Assembly (NCBI GenBank): GCA_030765055.1
Contig: CM060953.1
Span: 13,801,153 to 13,865,152 of the forward strand
DNA from: Mantis religiosa
Lineage: Eukaryota > Arthropoda > Insecta > Mantodea > Mantidae
Length of the DNA: 64,000 nucleotides
Direction of reading: 5' to 3'
This document shows, in pieces, positions 24,499 to 39,183 of the stretch; positions within the stretch are counted from its first letter, which is position 1; every line of letters begins with the position of its first letter. Under the pieces are notes generated by a model. That model saw only the letters and a list, made by a program, of their open reading frames with translations, was not told where the DNA came from and did not search any database. The position numbers and the translations under genes were made by a program.

Positions 24499-25059
24499 TA
24501 TTTATGGCTGCAGATACTAAACAACATATCAACGTTACACTTCAAATTAAGCTTTATCGTGTTGATACTTTTTACTAATTATCTCTTTTCTTAAAAAAAA
24601 GTAAACTGCCATATATACTTCAGGTCGGGTACCTCTGGGACTAAACTTATATAATATTGACCAATCAATTTCAAGCCAGTCAGTAAATTCTATTTTGCAA
24701 ATCTTGTATTGAAGCAATAGTTTCTTGTACTCGTATTATTGTATTATGTTGTATTTGAAATTGGTTTTAAAAAAGAAATCGTCGAATACGATAGCTCTAC
24801 ACGGTCAAAGAGCATTCATGAATTTGCCGTCGTCAAAGAAAATTCGTATCTTATCGTGACTATATTTTAGAAACAAATGCTGCCATTGATGTCAACTGAA
24901 CAAACGGAATTTCACCAAAGTTAATGGAGGAAATGTGTCACAGTTGCCATTTGGTGCTTCTGTTCTCTATAGTTTTAGAAACATTATCGTAATTTGTTGG
25001 AACTATTATACATTTATAGCGGTAAACAAATTTTGAAAATCTTGCTTTTTCCTAGTATA
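24499..25059. other. No recognised feature
   Basis: AT-rich sequence, nothing recognised. Confidence 0.5.
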
Positions 25060-25745
25060 TCTAACACATTTGTCTTTGTTAGTAGCACGAATATGTTATT
25101 TACAAAAAACCGAATTAATTCCATTTGATTTTAAGAGACGTCCTTTCGAACCTCAGCTTAATATGGGCAATAGTCTAGTCCAGTGTGTAAAAAGTGTAAA
25201 TATTGTAGGTTTAATCCTTGATGACAAGTTAACTTGGAACAACCACATTGAAAAACTAGAAAGTAAATTAAGCTCAGGACTTTTTGTGTTGCGATATTTA
25301 GCCAATTTTCTCTCAGTAGATTACTAGTAAGTTAGTATATTTTGCATTAATATATTCACACATTTCTTATGGCATCGAGCTGTGGGGACACACTTCCAAA
25401 TTAAACTGTAACAGAATTTTTCTCCTACAGAAAAGAGCTATCAGATATCTGGCAAAAATAACACGTACGAGTTCATGCATGCCGTATTTTAAAAAAATTA
25501 AACATACTTATTCTTCCCTGCATATTTATTCTGCGAACAATACTTTTTGTACATAACAGGAATATAACCTCCACACATATGAAACAAGGGGAAAGAATTA
25601 CTATATAGTTAAAGGTCACAGGCTAAAACTTTTTCAACATAAGCCCCGATACTTTGGTCCAAAACTACTTAATAAGCTTCTGGAAAGCCTAAAAAATACT
25701 GTCAGCTGTTAAGTTTAAATCTAAACTGACTAAATTCTTGTTAAG
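25060..25745 (+). pseudogene. Non-LTR retrotransposon RT C-terminal fragment
   Basis: Plus-strand reading gives VNIVGLILDDKLTWNNHIEK and a following SGLFVLRYLANFLS, the block after the reverse-transcriptase palm in jockey/CR1-type LINEs (canonical '..LG..LD..L.W..HI'). Later frames give SYGIELWGH, IFLLQKRAIRYLAKITRTS and a KSKLTKFLL-like end, the conserved C-terminal region with LQKRAIR. The 5' parts (endonuclease, YADD palm) are missing, and stops and frameshifts break the rest. A dead, 5'-truncated insertion. Confidence 0.8.
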
Positions 25746-26268
25746 CAGAGCCTATTACAGTATTAATGAATATTTTGATGACAACTTCGAGCATTTTGAA
25801 TATAATTATGTTTTGTATATGTGTGTGAGAGAGAGAAGCTGAATGACAACTTTTTGACATTTCTAATCGTTTACTTTTAAGAGAGAGTATGTAATACAAA
25901 TGACATAGCTTAATTGTGTTCAAACACTGTATAAAGTTGCAATAAATATGAATAAGTAACAAAGGTACCTCGTGACATCTCAAAATTATGTATATATATG
26001 TGTATATATATGCTTTGAAACAGCATTTCTTACGGTCCACATTTGAAAGGGTTCGTGTTCACCCCGATCGCACCGCGGTAAATACCGGATTGAATGCATA
26101 ACAATCGCGACCCTTAAGTCTAAAACAATAGTAACAAGAAAATATAGTTAATAGTGAATCCTCTGTCATTTATCCAGAGATAATGAAGGAGATTGGGTGT
26201 CACCTAATGCCTGACACATGTAGAAGCAAACGTATCCACCACACACCGAACCACGAGGTATCTCGTAA
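25746..26268. other. No recognised feature apart from a short TA/TG microsatellite
   Basis: A TATATATGTG-type microsatellite lies at about 25987-26012, possibly in the tail of the LINE fragment. Confidence 0.5.
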
Positions 26269-26269
26269 C

Positions 26270-26470
26270 TGAGTAGTGACGTAAAATGAGAGAGAGAGTG
26301 GGTGGCTCAGGGGTCTACGAAATTCAAACCAGGCCCGCACCAATGTTTAGTAAGCGTACTTAAAAGCATTTACTGGTATGTAAAAGAACTCCTATGGAAG
26401 GAACTTCCGGTACACTGGTGGAGCTGATATGATCCTGATAATTGATGATTGAACAGGTCGAAACTTCTCC
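26270..26470 (+). repeat. SINE H fragment
   Basis: A decayed head (GTGGGTGGCTCAGGGGTCTA, B-box remnant AAATTCAAACCAGG) is followed by TACTGGTATGTAAAAGAACT, CTTCCGGTACACTGGTGGAG and GATATGATCCT. These resemble a tRNA-SINE body seen widely in insect genomes, from memory. Single copy here. Confidence 0.5.
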
Positions 26471-27694
26471 AAACTTAATGCCCATTGTTGTCAGTTGACA
26501 TTCCCTGTCAAATTATGCTTTTAATGTAAAATTGGTTATTTAAGCTTTTAAAAATGTTAAATTAACACTACTGTAACTAGCATAATGAATTCCCCTAAAC
26601 GGGAGTACTTGAAGGTTGAAATGTTCTTCCTGGAACGGATGAAAGTGTCTAAAAGGAAAAGAAAACATATCCGCACTTTCCACTACAAACGAAATGCCAC
26701 AGGAGTTTTGAAATCTTGTACATAAAAGACATGATTTTGTATAAAGGAGGCCATTTTATCTTCTCTACTACATGGTTTGAGTAAATAGGGGAAGTACCGT
26801 TACGCCACCCAAAAATGTTCATATCGACATTTCAGATCATGCGTTGAGATTCCTTGAATAGAAATCATGTCTGTGAATAGCGTAACCAAAAATCGAAAAT
26901 TCAGTTGAATTACCAAACTTTTTATCTAAGTTCAGCATCTTCCAAGGATGCTGCAAAACGTGCAAGAACATTTCCTCACCTCAAACTACGGTTTATATGG
27001 GAAAAAAGGACACGATTTTCTCAAAAATGGCTCCAGCAGTTCTGATTTAAATATCATAGACTTAAGGTATTTTCGTGACAAATAAATTGTACTTATCTTA
27101 AATTTTTTGGAATAGTCCCCTTCATTCTGAATCACTTTATTTCTGATAAACTGCAAGAAGTTGATAAAATCTATTATGCAAAAGTATAGACCTTGTTAAA
27201 GCACAGAATTTTAGTCAAAATATTTTATGGAGTTAGCTATTTTAGAAATATTCCTTCTCATGTTGTTTTGTTTTAACGTGCATATATATTCATTTCTACT
27301 TGTACACTATATATTCTCTACTGGAGCGAAGCCTTAGGTTTCTTTTTCTCACCATTGTGATCATACAAAAAGCACATAATTGAAAGCCGTCACATAGTGA
27401 CATGCCCTTTAAATGTATTTTACGTATTTTACTATCATGGATATGAATGATGCTATGTAACAGACAGATTTACTTGTTTTTTCTGTATGTTGGCCATCCA
27501 AAAGGTACGGAATTTCAAAGCCTTCACATGGCGACCAGCCGTTAAAATATTTGACTATCTCTTAAAGTTTTCTGTATTCCTCCGTACCTACCCATTGTAG
27601 CGATGAGGAAGTATACAATAAAACCGTTTTTACAAACCTTTATCTCGATTAATGTGAAGCAGATTGAAAAATAAGCGTTTGTAAAATTAATTTG
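26471..27694. repeat. AT-rich DNA with a short dispersed repeat
   Basis: Two related pieces, about 27372-27415 and 27492-27550, share an AAAGCC..TCACATRG core followed by a TTAAA run, about 120 bp apart. A third, with GGAATTTCAAAGCCAGCACA, lies at about 40157-40205. The family is unknown to me. Nothing else recognised. Confidence 0.4.
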
Positions 27695-27825
27695 AGGCCG
27701 TATCGTGGCCAAGTGGTTAAACCGCTCGACTCTCACCAAGACGGCCCGGATTCGATCCACGCGATCACGTGTAAGATTTGTGGTGAACAGTATAGTGCAG
27801 GAGTAGGTTTACTCCGGGATCTCTA
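27695..27825 (+). repeat. SINE D copy, truncated after body start
   Basis: Complete but diverged head (GTGGCCAAGTGGTTAAACCG, B box GGATTCGATCCACGCGAT) and the start of the body (ATTTGTGGTGAACAGTATAG). It stops at TACTCCGGGATCTCT, where a second, complete copy begins. Confidence 0.8.
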
Positions 27826-28180
27826 GGCCGCGCTGTGGCTCAGTGGTTAGACCGCTTAGCTCTTCACCAAGGCGGTCCGGGTTCGATCCCAGGCGACCGC
27901 AAAGTGAGATTTGTTGTGGACAACACGGCGCTGGGGCGGGTTTTCTCCGGGACCTCCGTTTTCCCCCGCCATCTCATTCCACCGGTGCTCCATCTTCATC
28001 TCATGTATCATCAGTGTCACCGCCTGCGGTGCCGTATGTAGTAAAAGCGGGCGTTAAACACTACACATTCATTCCGGGATCTCCGTTTTCTGCCGCCATC
28101 ATTCCACCATTTCTTTCATTCATTTTGCCCTCATTCTGCCATCTGCTTATCTCAGTCTCATACCAGGCATCAGGCTGATT
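27826..28180 (+). repeat. SINE D copy plus partial 3' repeat
   Basis: A full head (GGCTCAGTGGTTAGACCGCT, B box GGGTTCGATCCCAGGCGACC) and body, with the GTGCCGTATGTAGTAAAAGC 3' end. Beyond about 28070 the body block resumes (TTCCGGGATCTCCGTTTTCT, GCCGCCATCATTCCACCATT). This locus therefore holds three head-to-tail pieces of the same family. Confidence 0.85.
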
Positions 28181-31117
28181 ACCCATCTGATTCAGAAGAT
28201 TATTTTGTATTTAAGCGAATAGAAAAAGACATGCGAGTGCAACACATATTCTTTATGTTGCGCATTACTACAAGGATTTACAATACTCTTAACGAAAGCT
28301 GTGACTGTTTGCTAGATGTTAGAAGAACGATTAGAATTAGCCTTATTATTTTATCGCCGATGTTTGAAGCGAGATCAATTTGTGATTTGTTGTTAACACC
28401 CGTTCATTAATGAAATACTTCTCAATTGTTGTAATAGTTAAAAAGCATGAGTATCAAATTCATTAACAGAACTTCCGCGCGTCTCTGTGACCTTTAGTCT
28501 CCGTGGGATAGATCTATGTAGCTGACAATGTGTATTAATTATGCCTCTAACTTGACAGATCACAATACTTCCTGACGATCCACCTCAAGATACAAAATGG
28601 TGGTAGGGGTTTCTTGAAAATGGGTTGAGAACATTTTGGGTTTTGAAAAAAAGGCAAATATTGTCATTGCAATTCAAAGGAACAAAACAAAAACTCATTC
28701 CGAAAGCAGCGAATCATTATATCTAGTTAATTCTTTGGTGTAAAAAGGGCATTTGCCTAGTTATTGAGTGAAATCACAAACATCAGAAACTTTGTGAGAA
28801 ATGCAATTCACCTTGCAGGTAGAGGGCCGTTGCTTCACATCGATAATAGCCGGTTTTCGTCGGCGTACTTCCCCCTAGCACAGCAGGGAAAGCAGCATAC
28901 TTCCGCTCCCATTGTTAAGTACCCAACGACGGAATAAATTGTTTTCCTTGGGTACAGACACAGCCAGGGCAACCGTCTCTCCATTTAATCAAAAGATGAT
29001 TAGATTGAGCCACGTTTTGAAGTCCCCTCAATACATTAAACGGCATTCTGGAAAATGGTCCGCATTTGTATGTCTTGAAATGCAAAATATCACATACATA
29101 AGTACTAAACTTTGTAATTAAATCTTCCAAGAATGCAATACGAAGATTTTCAAGAAAACCTCCTACCCCAAAATAACATTTACATAAAAAATATTCGATA
29201 TTTTTATTTTCCCAGAAAATAGGCTTTAGCGAATGTAATAGTAATGTCATATGTTTAAGATATTTGTAAAATTTGCATGTTGATTTTTCTGCGAATGTCT
29301 TTTGAAGACCTCTTCATTCCACAACAATTTTGTATAATTTGTAAACCAAATAAGAAAAAAAGTATTTATTACAGGATGTGGGACATAGATAATCTTAGAG
29401 CAGACAGTTTGTTGTGAGTTGTGTAGCATTAAGCTTGTCTTGAGATATCTTTTTATTGCTAGTAAATTTTCAATTACTTTTTTTTTGGTGCTAAGTTGCT
29501 ATTTGTATATTTTTCTGCTGTCATGCAAAGAGTATGCAGCAATTAATTAGCCCTCTTAACATTGGACTGCGCTTCAGCCTCCTGTATATCTCTTGTATTA
29601 CAACGAAATGTGTAATGAAGTCAATTACGTTGTCTTAATTAACGTAATGAACGTATTTGTTTAGGATAGGTCAGCGATGACATGTAAATGTAGCATAGAT
29701 TTTTCTCTTTGTTGCTGAACTTGTGTGTTATAAAAATAGATTCTCAAACAGTAGGGGGATTTATTAGAGTGAAACCAAAAAGTATCCATTGAAATTAAAA
29801 CCTGCACTTCATAAAATTTAATACACTGTCATTTTAAATGTATATGCCTCTAATACTCCAAGAGTACCATAACTATAGCAGACGTAACCCACTGTTCCAT
29901 CACAAACTGAGCAAATGAAAGAAATATCTTATGACGGTATTTATTCATTCATTTGTTTATATCTCGTTAGGAGTCCTGACTGTAGAGCCTGTTCTTCTGA
30001 ACAAACACACTCAACAGAATACATAATATATTAGGAAAGTAAACTCAAACTATGAAGCAGGGAAACAAACAACAAATAAATATGATTAACTCATAAAATT
30101 TATGCTTTGAGCAATGAACACTACAACTCTTACCAAAGCCTCCTTGTAAAATAATAAATTTGTTTTTGGTAAGTCACAGTTCTGCAGAGAATGTTATAAT
30201 ATTTACTCCCATAACCACTTTAACTCCTATCTAAATCCAATATGAGTATTTTTAGAAAAAGCCAGTGTCAGCAGCATAACTCAGAAACGAAAATGAGTGT
30301 GTGAAAGAATAGTTTGTGCAAACATGAGCAGTGAAAGTGCAACACATACAGTATTTTATTTTTAAGGATGTTGGTTTTGCTATTTACTTATCTTGGATAA
30401 GATGCACTAATAAGAAAAAAAGTATGGGCATGTAGAATTACAAATATAATACAAAGAGTATTGATTGATTATAGGGGATTGGCGTGATATTTTCGTCATA
30501 CTGAAAATTGAGTATTTTGGGCTTGTAAATTGGAGTTGAATACAAGAATGAATGGAAAGAGAGTCAAGAATTACAATTATGCACCCTTCTAGCTTGAGAA
30601 AGATTATGAAACATATCTTGAATTTAATAAAATCTACTAACCGTCAACCATTTTCATACAAACAAGAAGGAAAAAAAAACACAAAACAGTTTGGTCCACG
30701 TGTATTCTTAAACTTTGATGTCCATTCATTTCTAGATATAAAAAGAAAACCAGAATCGGAATAGTGACGCGTGCGGCGAGATTCTGGACATTTACTGTGC
30801 TTCCTTTCAGGAGTTTACGGTAAAAGAGGGGCAAATTCAACATGTTACCCATTTCCATCACGGTTGCATTATACTGCAACTTAAGACTTCATTCTTAATG
30901 TACCGTGCTTATGGTATTCGATCACGCTTCCCATGGACTGTAACAAAATGCTATTGGTAATCAGCAATACTTGGGTGCGAACTTTCATTATGGACGACAG
31001 AACTCGTAAAGTCAACTCCTTCTCTTACATCGCTTATCTTATCCACATTATATGTCTGTGAGATATTAATTTTCCATTTTTGTGACATTTATTGTTGATA
31101 GTTCAGCGTAAGGCTTA
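28181..31117. other. No recognised feature
   Basis: About 2.9 kb of AT-rich sequence. A 111-codon minus-strand frame (28915-29250) and a 70-codon plus-strand frame (30552-30764) are unrecognised. No repeat family was identified. Confidence 0.5.
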
Positions 31118-31301
31118 TATAAGGTGCGTTCAAGTTATAACACCTCCTCATTTTTTTTTCTCAGTACTGGGACCAGATAGGAACTTGTGTTTTTTTTAAA
31201 TACACGTGGACTCTGTGAATGCATGACAGATGGCAGCACTGTACAGTGCATAGAACTCTAGTGGCAGCGACGACAGTTACCACTGTTTTTGATACTTAAA
31301 A

Positions 31302-32440
31302 TGGCGACGTATTCACTGCAAGAACAACGTGTAAACATTTGTTTCCTCCATTTTCGTGATGTGACACCTATAGAAAGTAATGGCCAGTTGAGTGAGGCAT
31401 GTGGTGATGGTACCATGGATGTGTGTAATGTGCGTTCCTGGGTGCAACAGTTCAATGAAGGCAGAACATCGTGTGACAACAAACCAAGACAGTTGAGTGA
31501 GGCATGTGGTGATGGTACCATGAATGTGTCTAATGAGCGTTCCTGGGTGTGACAGTTCAATGAAGGCAGAACATCGTGTGACAACAAACCAAGACAGTTG
31601 AGTGAGGCATGTGGTGATGGTACCATGGATGTGTGTAATGTGCGTTCCTGGGTGCAACAGTTCAATGAAGGCAGAACATCGTGTGACAACAAACCAAGAC
31701 AGTTGAGTGAGGCATGTGGTGATGGTACCATGAATGTGTCTAATGAGCGTTCCTGGGTGTGACAGTTCAATGAAGGCAGAACATCGTGTGACAACAAACC
31801 AAGACAGTTGAGTGAGGCATGTGGTGATGGTACCATGAATGTGTCTAATGTACGTTCCTGGGTGCGACAGTTCAATGAAGGCAGAACATCGTGTGACAAC
31901 AAACCAAGACAGTTGAGTGAGGCATGTGGTGATGGTACCATGAATGTGTCTAATGTACGTTCCTGGGTGCGGCAGTTCAATAAAGGCAGAACATCGTGTG
32001 ACAACAAACCAAGACAGTTGAGTGAGGCATGTGGTGATGGTACCATGAATGTGTAATGTGCGTTCCTGGGTGCGACAGTTCAATAAAGGCAGAACATGGT
32101 GTGACAACATACCAAGACAGTTGAGTGAGGCATGTGGTGATGGTACCATGGATGTGTCTAATGTGCATTCCTGGGTGCGACAGTTCAATGAAGGCAGAAC
32201 ATGGTGTGACAACATACCAAGACAGTTAAGTTAGGCATGTGGTGATGGTACCATGGATGTGTCTAATGTACGTTCCTGGGTGCGGCAGTTCAGTGAAGGC
32301 AGAACATCGTGTGACAACAAACCAAGACAGTCACGGTCTGACGACATGATCCAGCGAGTGGAGAAGGTTGTTTTGGAGGATCGCCGACTGAGCGTTTTCA
32401 GATCTTCATGCAGGATTATGTGCACAGATACCAGGGAAAT
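31302..32440 (+). pseudogene. Mariner transposase N-terminal relic with 105-bp array
   Basis: Starts at the ATG at 31301-31303 (a helix-turn-helix containing EQRVNICFLHFRDVTPIE), then the repeated HTH block LSEACGDGTM..NVRSWV.QFNEGRTSCDNKPRQ. After the array the frame continues SRSDDMIQRVEKVVLEDRRL, the mariner linker before the second DNA-binding segment. It is cut off at the fold-back junction near 32460. TGA codons lie in array copies 2 and 4 (near 31548 and 31758) and a 2-bp deletion in copy 7. No catalytic residues remain. Confidence 0.85.
31385..32327 (+). repeat. 105-bp minisatellite inside mariner HTH coding region
   Basis: Nine tandem copies start at 31385, 31490, 31595, 31700, 31805, 31910, 32015, 32118 and 32223. 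All are 105 bp (35 codons) except one of 103 bp. Copies 1 and 3 share GTGTGTAATGTGCG, and copies 2 and 4 share GTGTCTAATGAGCG and a TGA, so a 210-bp dimer was duplicated. The single-copy right arm of the same element shows the ancestral, unexpanded state. Confidence 0.95.
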
Positions 32441-32843
32441 GCCAATTTTGGAGGCGATTGCTGCAACTGTCTTGGTTTGTTGTCATATAATGTTCTGCAT
32501 TCATTGAACTGTCGTACCCAGGAACGCACATTAGATACGTGCATGGTACCATCACCACGTGCCTCACTTAACTGGCGAATAATTTCAATAGGTGTCACAC
32601 AACGAAAATGGAGGAAACGAATGATTACACGCTGTTCTTGCAATGAAAATGTCGTCATTTTGAGAATAAAAAAACAGTTCTAACTCTCGTCGCAGTCACT
32701 AGAATTGTATGCACTGTACAGTGCTGCCATCTCTGTCACGCATTCACAAAGGGTCCACGTGTATTTAAAAAAAATGAGAAGTCCCTATCTGGTCCCAGTC
32801 CTGACAAAAAATTGGAGGTGTTATAACTTGAACGCACCTCGTA

Positions 32844-35810
<2,967 letters not shown>

Positions 35811-36168
35811 ATAAAGATTACCAAGCGAGTTGGCTTCATGGTGACCCATGAGGTCAGGGCTTCGATCTTTGGTGATTGACCAGTATGGCCAATTTTCTTT
35901 TTCTGGTTTTCCTCGATCATAAACGAATGCTGGTTTGGATACTTCCCTTCCCTCAATTGCGTTTCAATTATGCTTTTTCAGGGTCTACAATAGGCAGTTG
36001 TGGCTGCCCTTTTTGAATGGGTCGGTTCGAACCCTGGTACCGAGATAAATTATTTCCAGTTCACGTTAGTACCTTCCACTCATGTTCCGACACGCCCGTA
36101 GAGCGCTCCCATCTTATCCCTTCCTCCCAGTATAAGCCTGTGTGTAGGTTCAGTATCGAAGCCTCTCC
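35811..36168 (+). repeat. Two SINE-like fragments
   Basis: At about 35818-35955 an ACCAAGCGAGTTGGC A-box-like start is followed by TCAGGGCTTCGATCTTTGG (B-box remnant) and a TTTTCCTCGATCATAAACGA block. This is a pattern I know from orthopteroid tRNA-SINEs. At about 36017-36165 a second piece begins with GGTCGGTTCGAACCCTGGTA (B box) and a C-rich body. Confidence 0.5.
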
Positions 36169-36171
36169 GCT

Positions 36172-36770
36172 TGATCGAGCGGGTTGGCTAGGTGGTTTCT
36201 ACTGTGGCCCGCATTCGGGAGGTCCGGGTTCGATCCCCGTGGCCGAACTAACAGACCCATGGTTTTTTCGGGGGTTTTCCCGGGTCGCTAGGTGAATGCT
36301 GGGTAGGTTAGTTACATCTCCCGAATTTCCTGTCCCTCCATTTGATCTCCATTATCATTTCATATCATCTCTCATCTGGTGGTCTCTTTCAGGGTAGAAG
36401 TGTCAGAGGGAGTCTCGGCGGTGCATGGCAGGATGATATGCTCTGAGGAAAACTACTTACTCCTCCGGTAGGTCAGTGGCCGGCCTCAGCTCTTCTGCTT
36501 GGACCATTTCGGGACCGCCAGCCAGGGACTTTTGGGGCTCGGATCGCCTGCCTGGGACCGTTAGAGCTCGGCTGCTGGGCTCATTGCCGTCCCGCAGTAG
36601 GGCAGCGTGTTCGTTGTCCTGGCCTGTCGGGGGAAGTCTCTATCCAAGTAAACTGTAGAGACCCTGCCCTCTGTACTGTCGTGGCTCCTTGGGTCGACCG
36701 CTCTCTGTCTCTTTCGCCTCATCCTTCCTCCCGGTGGTGCCCCACTTGGAAGCATAGGAACAAGTGTTGG
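36172..36770 (+). repeat. SINE E copy with long 3' body
   Basis: The head has GAGCGGGTTGGCTAGGTGGT and a strong B box (GGGTTCGATCCCCGTGGCCG). The body carries GGTTTTCCCGGGTCGCTAGG, CCCTCCATTTGATCTCC, a CTCATCTGGTGGTCTCTTTC block and GTCTCGGCGGTGCATGGCAG. A further 300 bp ends TCGCCTCATCCTTCCTCCC. The copy at 46131 matches along the whole length, so the unit is about 500-600 bp, long for a SINE. Confidence 0.8.
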
Positions 36771-37720
36771 TTAGCCCTATCCTCTCATTACTTTGAAAAC
36801 TGAATGACAATTTAACTACAAACACAATCGTGCGTGAACAGCACTTCCGATATGACCCAATATAAACGGTCAATTGCATTTCGTTTTTCCATGGATTGTC
36901 GTAAAAGTAAGCTACATTTTTTATTTTCTGCATTAGTAAATACAAATGTTCCATCCCGTTCAAAAATTACATCTCAAGATTTTACCAGAAATGCATGTTT
37001 TGAGGTCTACTCATTTTAAAAAAGAAGACATTTTAATTTCTCTACCATGTGCATGGTAATTGGACAAGCTTATTGCATGCTACCGTAATATTATAGGAGA
37101 TATAGTTTTGGTTCGCAAGTCGTGACCGCATCCTTTATTGGCTGGAGTAGAATTCGTTGCTATCAAGTGATTAAAGCGAATCAAAGACATGAGCTGGTTC
37201 CATATTGCAGGAGGGTTGTATCGCCACATCGATACTGGTCAGATAGGTCTTTGTTTTCTGTATGAAGAGAGAGAGAGAGACTGACCTTGACTGGGTCATT
37301 CCTACTTCCCGCCTTGTTCACTGCACCCCTTTTCCCTCCGCCAGACCAGTCCTACAGCACGGGAAAATTTCCGTCTCAATAAATTCTTTTGCTTTCTTAT
37401 CCTCCTGCTCAGCTTGCATCTTCAGGAAACGTCTGGCGTGGTCTGTCTAACTGAAAGGAAATGCGTTCTCTTTGAAACGTCGTCTTCTCACGGGCTTTGT
37501 GTTTCGGTCAATCCTGCCTCACATACTGGTTACATCTCTTTGTGTCACTTTTAGTAATTACTTTACTTTCATCGGAAATTCATGTCCTGAGCATGACTCA
37601 AGAACGATAAATAAATTTAGCATCCTCCTATAAGATTTTCAAGAAAAATCCTCCCCCCCCCCCATGCTAAAGTACATTTTAGTGGAAAAAGTTTAAAATA
37701 GTTTCTTATGAAAAGAAATG
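36771..37720. other. No recognised feature
   Basis: AT-rich, with a poly-C run at about 37652-37664 just before the mariner. No coding signal recognised. Confidence 0.5.
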
Positions 37721-37721
37721 T

Positions 37722-38646
37722 ACGAGGGCTGTTCAATAAAGAATGATCACACCTTTTTTTTTTTTTGACAACGTACCTTTACACATCCTCATAATTTTGA
37801 TGGTCCTTCTCAAAATAGTCTCTCCTGAATGCGATGTACTTGTCCCAGCGTTTCTGCCAGTCTTCAAAGACATGCTGTAAACCATTTTTGAGAGATCCTT
37901 CAAAATCGCCTCCGCAGCCTTCACCACTACTTCTGATGATGGATAATGTCTCCCACGAAGGCGTTTCTTCAAGTTAGGGAATAGAAAAACGTCACATGGG
38001 GCTAAATCCGGACTATAGGGAGGGTGAGGGATGCACTTCACGTTGATTTTTGCAAGATATTCAGCAACAACATTGTCAATATGCCGCCGCGCAGTATCGT
38101 GGTGCAGCATCCAGCCTGATTCACGGAAATGTGGTCTTTTGCGCCTGATACGGACTTGCAATGTTTTCAGGACATCCCTGTAGTATTGTCCAATTACTGA
38201 TGTGTGTGCAGGTACAACATGCTGATAAACCATTCCATGAATATCAAAAGAATGAGATGACCATAACTTTCCCAGCAGAAGCAACCACTTTTGCTTTTTT
38301 GGGGGTTGGTGATGAAGGAGGTTTCCACACTGAGCTTTGCTGTTTGCTCTCAGGATCAAAATGATGTAGCCAAGTTTTCTCAGCAGTGATTACGTTTGAA
38401 ATAAACTCCGGATCTTCCTCTAACATCAACTTTAACTGCATGTTACCTTCATTACAGTGGTAGACGATACTGAACATGTCTGAACTTACCTGGTTCTCAC
38501 AGGCGGGAACCAGGAGTACCAACAATGAAACTACTACTGCGTGTTTGTTTCACATTATGCTATGAGAATATAATAAGATTGAATTTTAGTGCGAAAAATT
38601 ATGACCGTAAAAAATTATGAACATTCTTTATTGAACAGCCCCCGTA
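37722..38646 (-). mobile_element. Internally deleted mariner element
   Basis: Terminal inverted repeats of about 28 bp: ACGAGGGCTGTTCAATAAAG at 37722 and its inverted match with one G for A change ending at 38646. TA dinucleotides flank both ends. At about 925 bp it is shorter than a full mariner (about 1.3 kb). The missing part is the N-terminal DNA-binding region, so the element cannot make a complete transposase. Confidence 0.9.
37733..38525 (-). pseudogene. Mariner transposase C-terminal relic (D34D)
   Basis: Read on the minus strand in two frames joined near 38250. The first gives FISNVITAEKTWLHHFDPES and WKPPSSPTPKKAKVVASAGK; the second gives DIHGMVYQHVVP, WMLHHDTARRH and YSPDLAPCDVFLFPNLKKRL. 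The second and third catalytic Asp are present with 34 residues between them. The first is changed (ITAEKTW where TGDETW is expected). One frameshift and the absent N-terminus make it inactive. The motif set is closest to the SETMAR/Hsmar1-like mariner branch. Confidence 0.9.
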
Positions 38647-39064
38647 TATCTTAAATTTTGTGCCAATTGCCTCTCAAATCGTCTTCATTGTGAATGTCAT
38701 GTGTAACTGATAAATCATAAAAGGTAATCAAAATCAATACACAGAAACAACGTAGACCTCGAAGCTGACGATATTTTCAGGGTATCGACATCGAACGATA
38801 CTTTAGAAAATTCTGTCGGTAATTTTTCGATACTTCAATGGTGATTCTACGATTTTTATTTTATTTTAAAATCACAAAATATTATTGTCGCAAGTGGAAC
38901 ATTACAAAACCCGAGAAATTGTCAGGAATACGGTACATGTACAGTAACATACAAGAAAATAATCGTGTGTCAACTGTCAGTTAACAGTTGCCAAGAAGAC
39001 ATCACTACATATCTCCTGTCACCTCCTCTTTCTAGTGTACTGCATTACTGGAAAACAAATTGAA

Positions 39065-39107
<43 letters not shown>

Positions 39108-39183
39108 GCCGCTAAAAATTTGTGTATTTCACCTGCAAAAGTTTTCTCTAAAAGACTATCTAGCACAGCAGGACTCACGTATG
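38647..39183. other. AT-rich DNA with poly(A) tract
   Basis: A run of about 37 A lies at 39069-39105. Nothing else recognised. Confidence 0.6.

Larger units (their letters stand above)
31120..32841. mobile_element. Fold-back mariner element, two inverted 5' ends
   Basis: Bounded by TA at 31118-31119 and 32842-32843, the mariner target duplication. The ends share AGGTGCGTTCAAGTTATAAC in inverted orientation. The inverted arms continue through about 175 bp of untranslated sequence (ATACACGTGGAC, GCACTGTACAGTGCAT) and into the transposase start. The left arm (31120 to about 31490) and right arm (about 32464-32841) each begin with an ATG followed by the same reading (left TYSLQEQRVNICFLHFRDVT, right TFSLQEQRVIIRFLHFRCVT). 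Both ends are therefore transposon 5' ends; no 3' end or catalytic domain is present. Confidence 0.9.

Noticed and set aside
31258..32215. Minus-strand open frames of 262 and 300 codons
   Set aside because: They lie antisense to the 105-bp array; a repeat with length divisible by three keeps chance frames open. The plus strand carries the recognisable mariner sequence.
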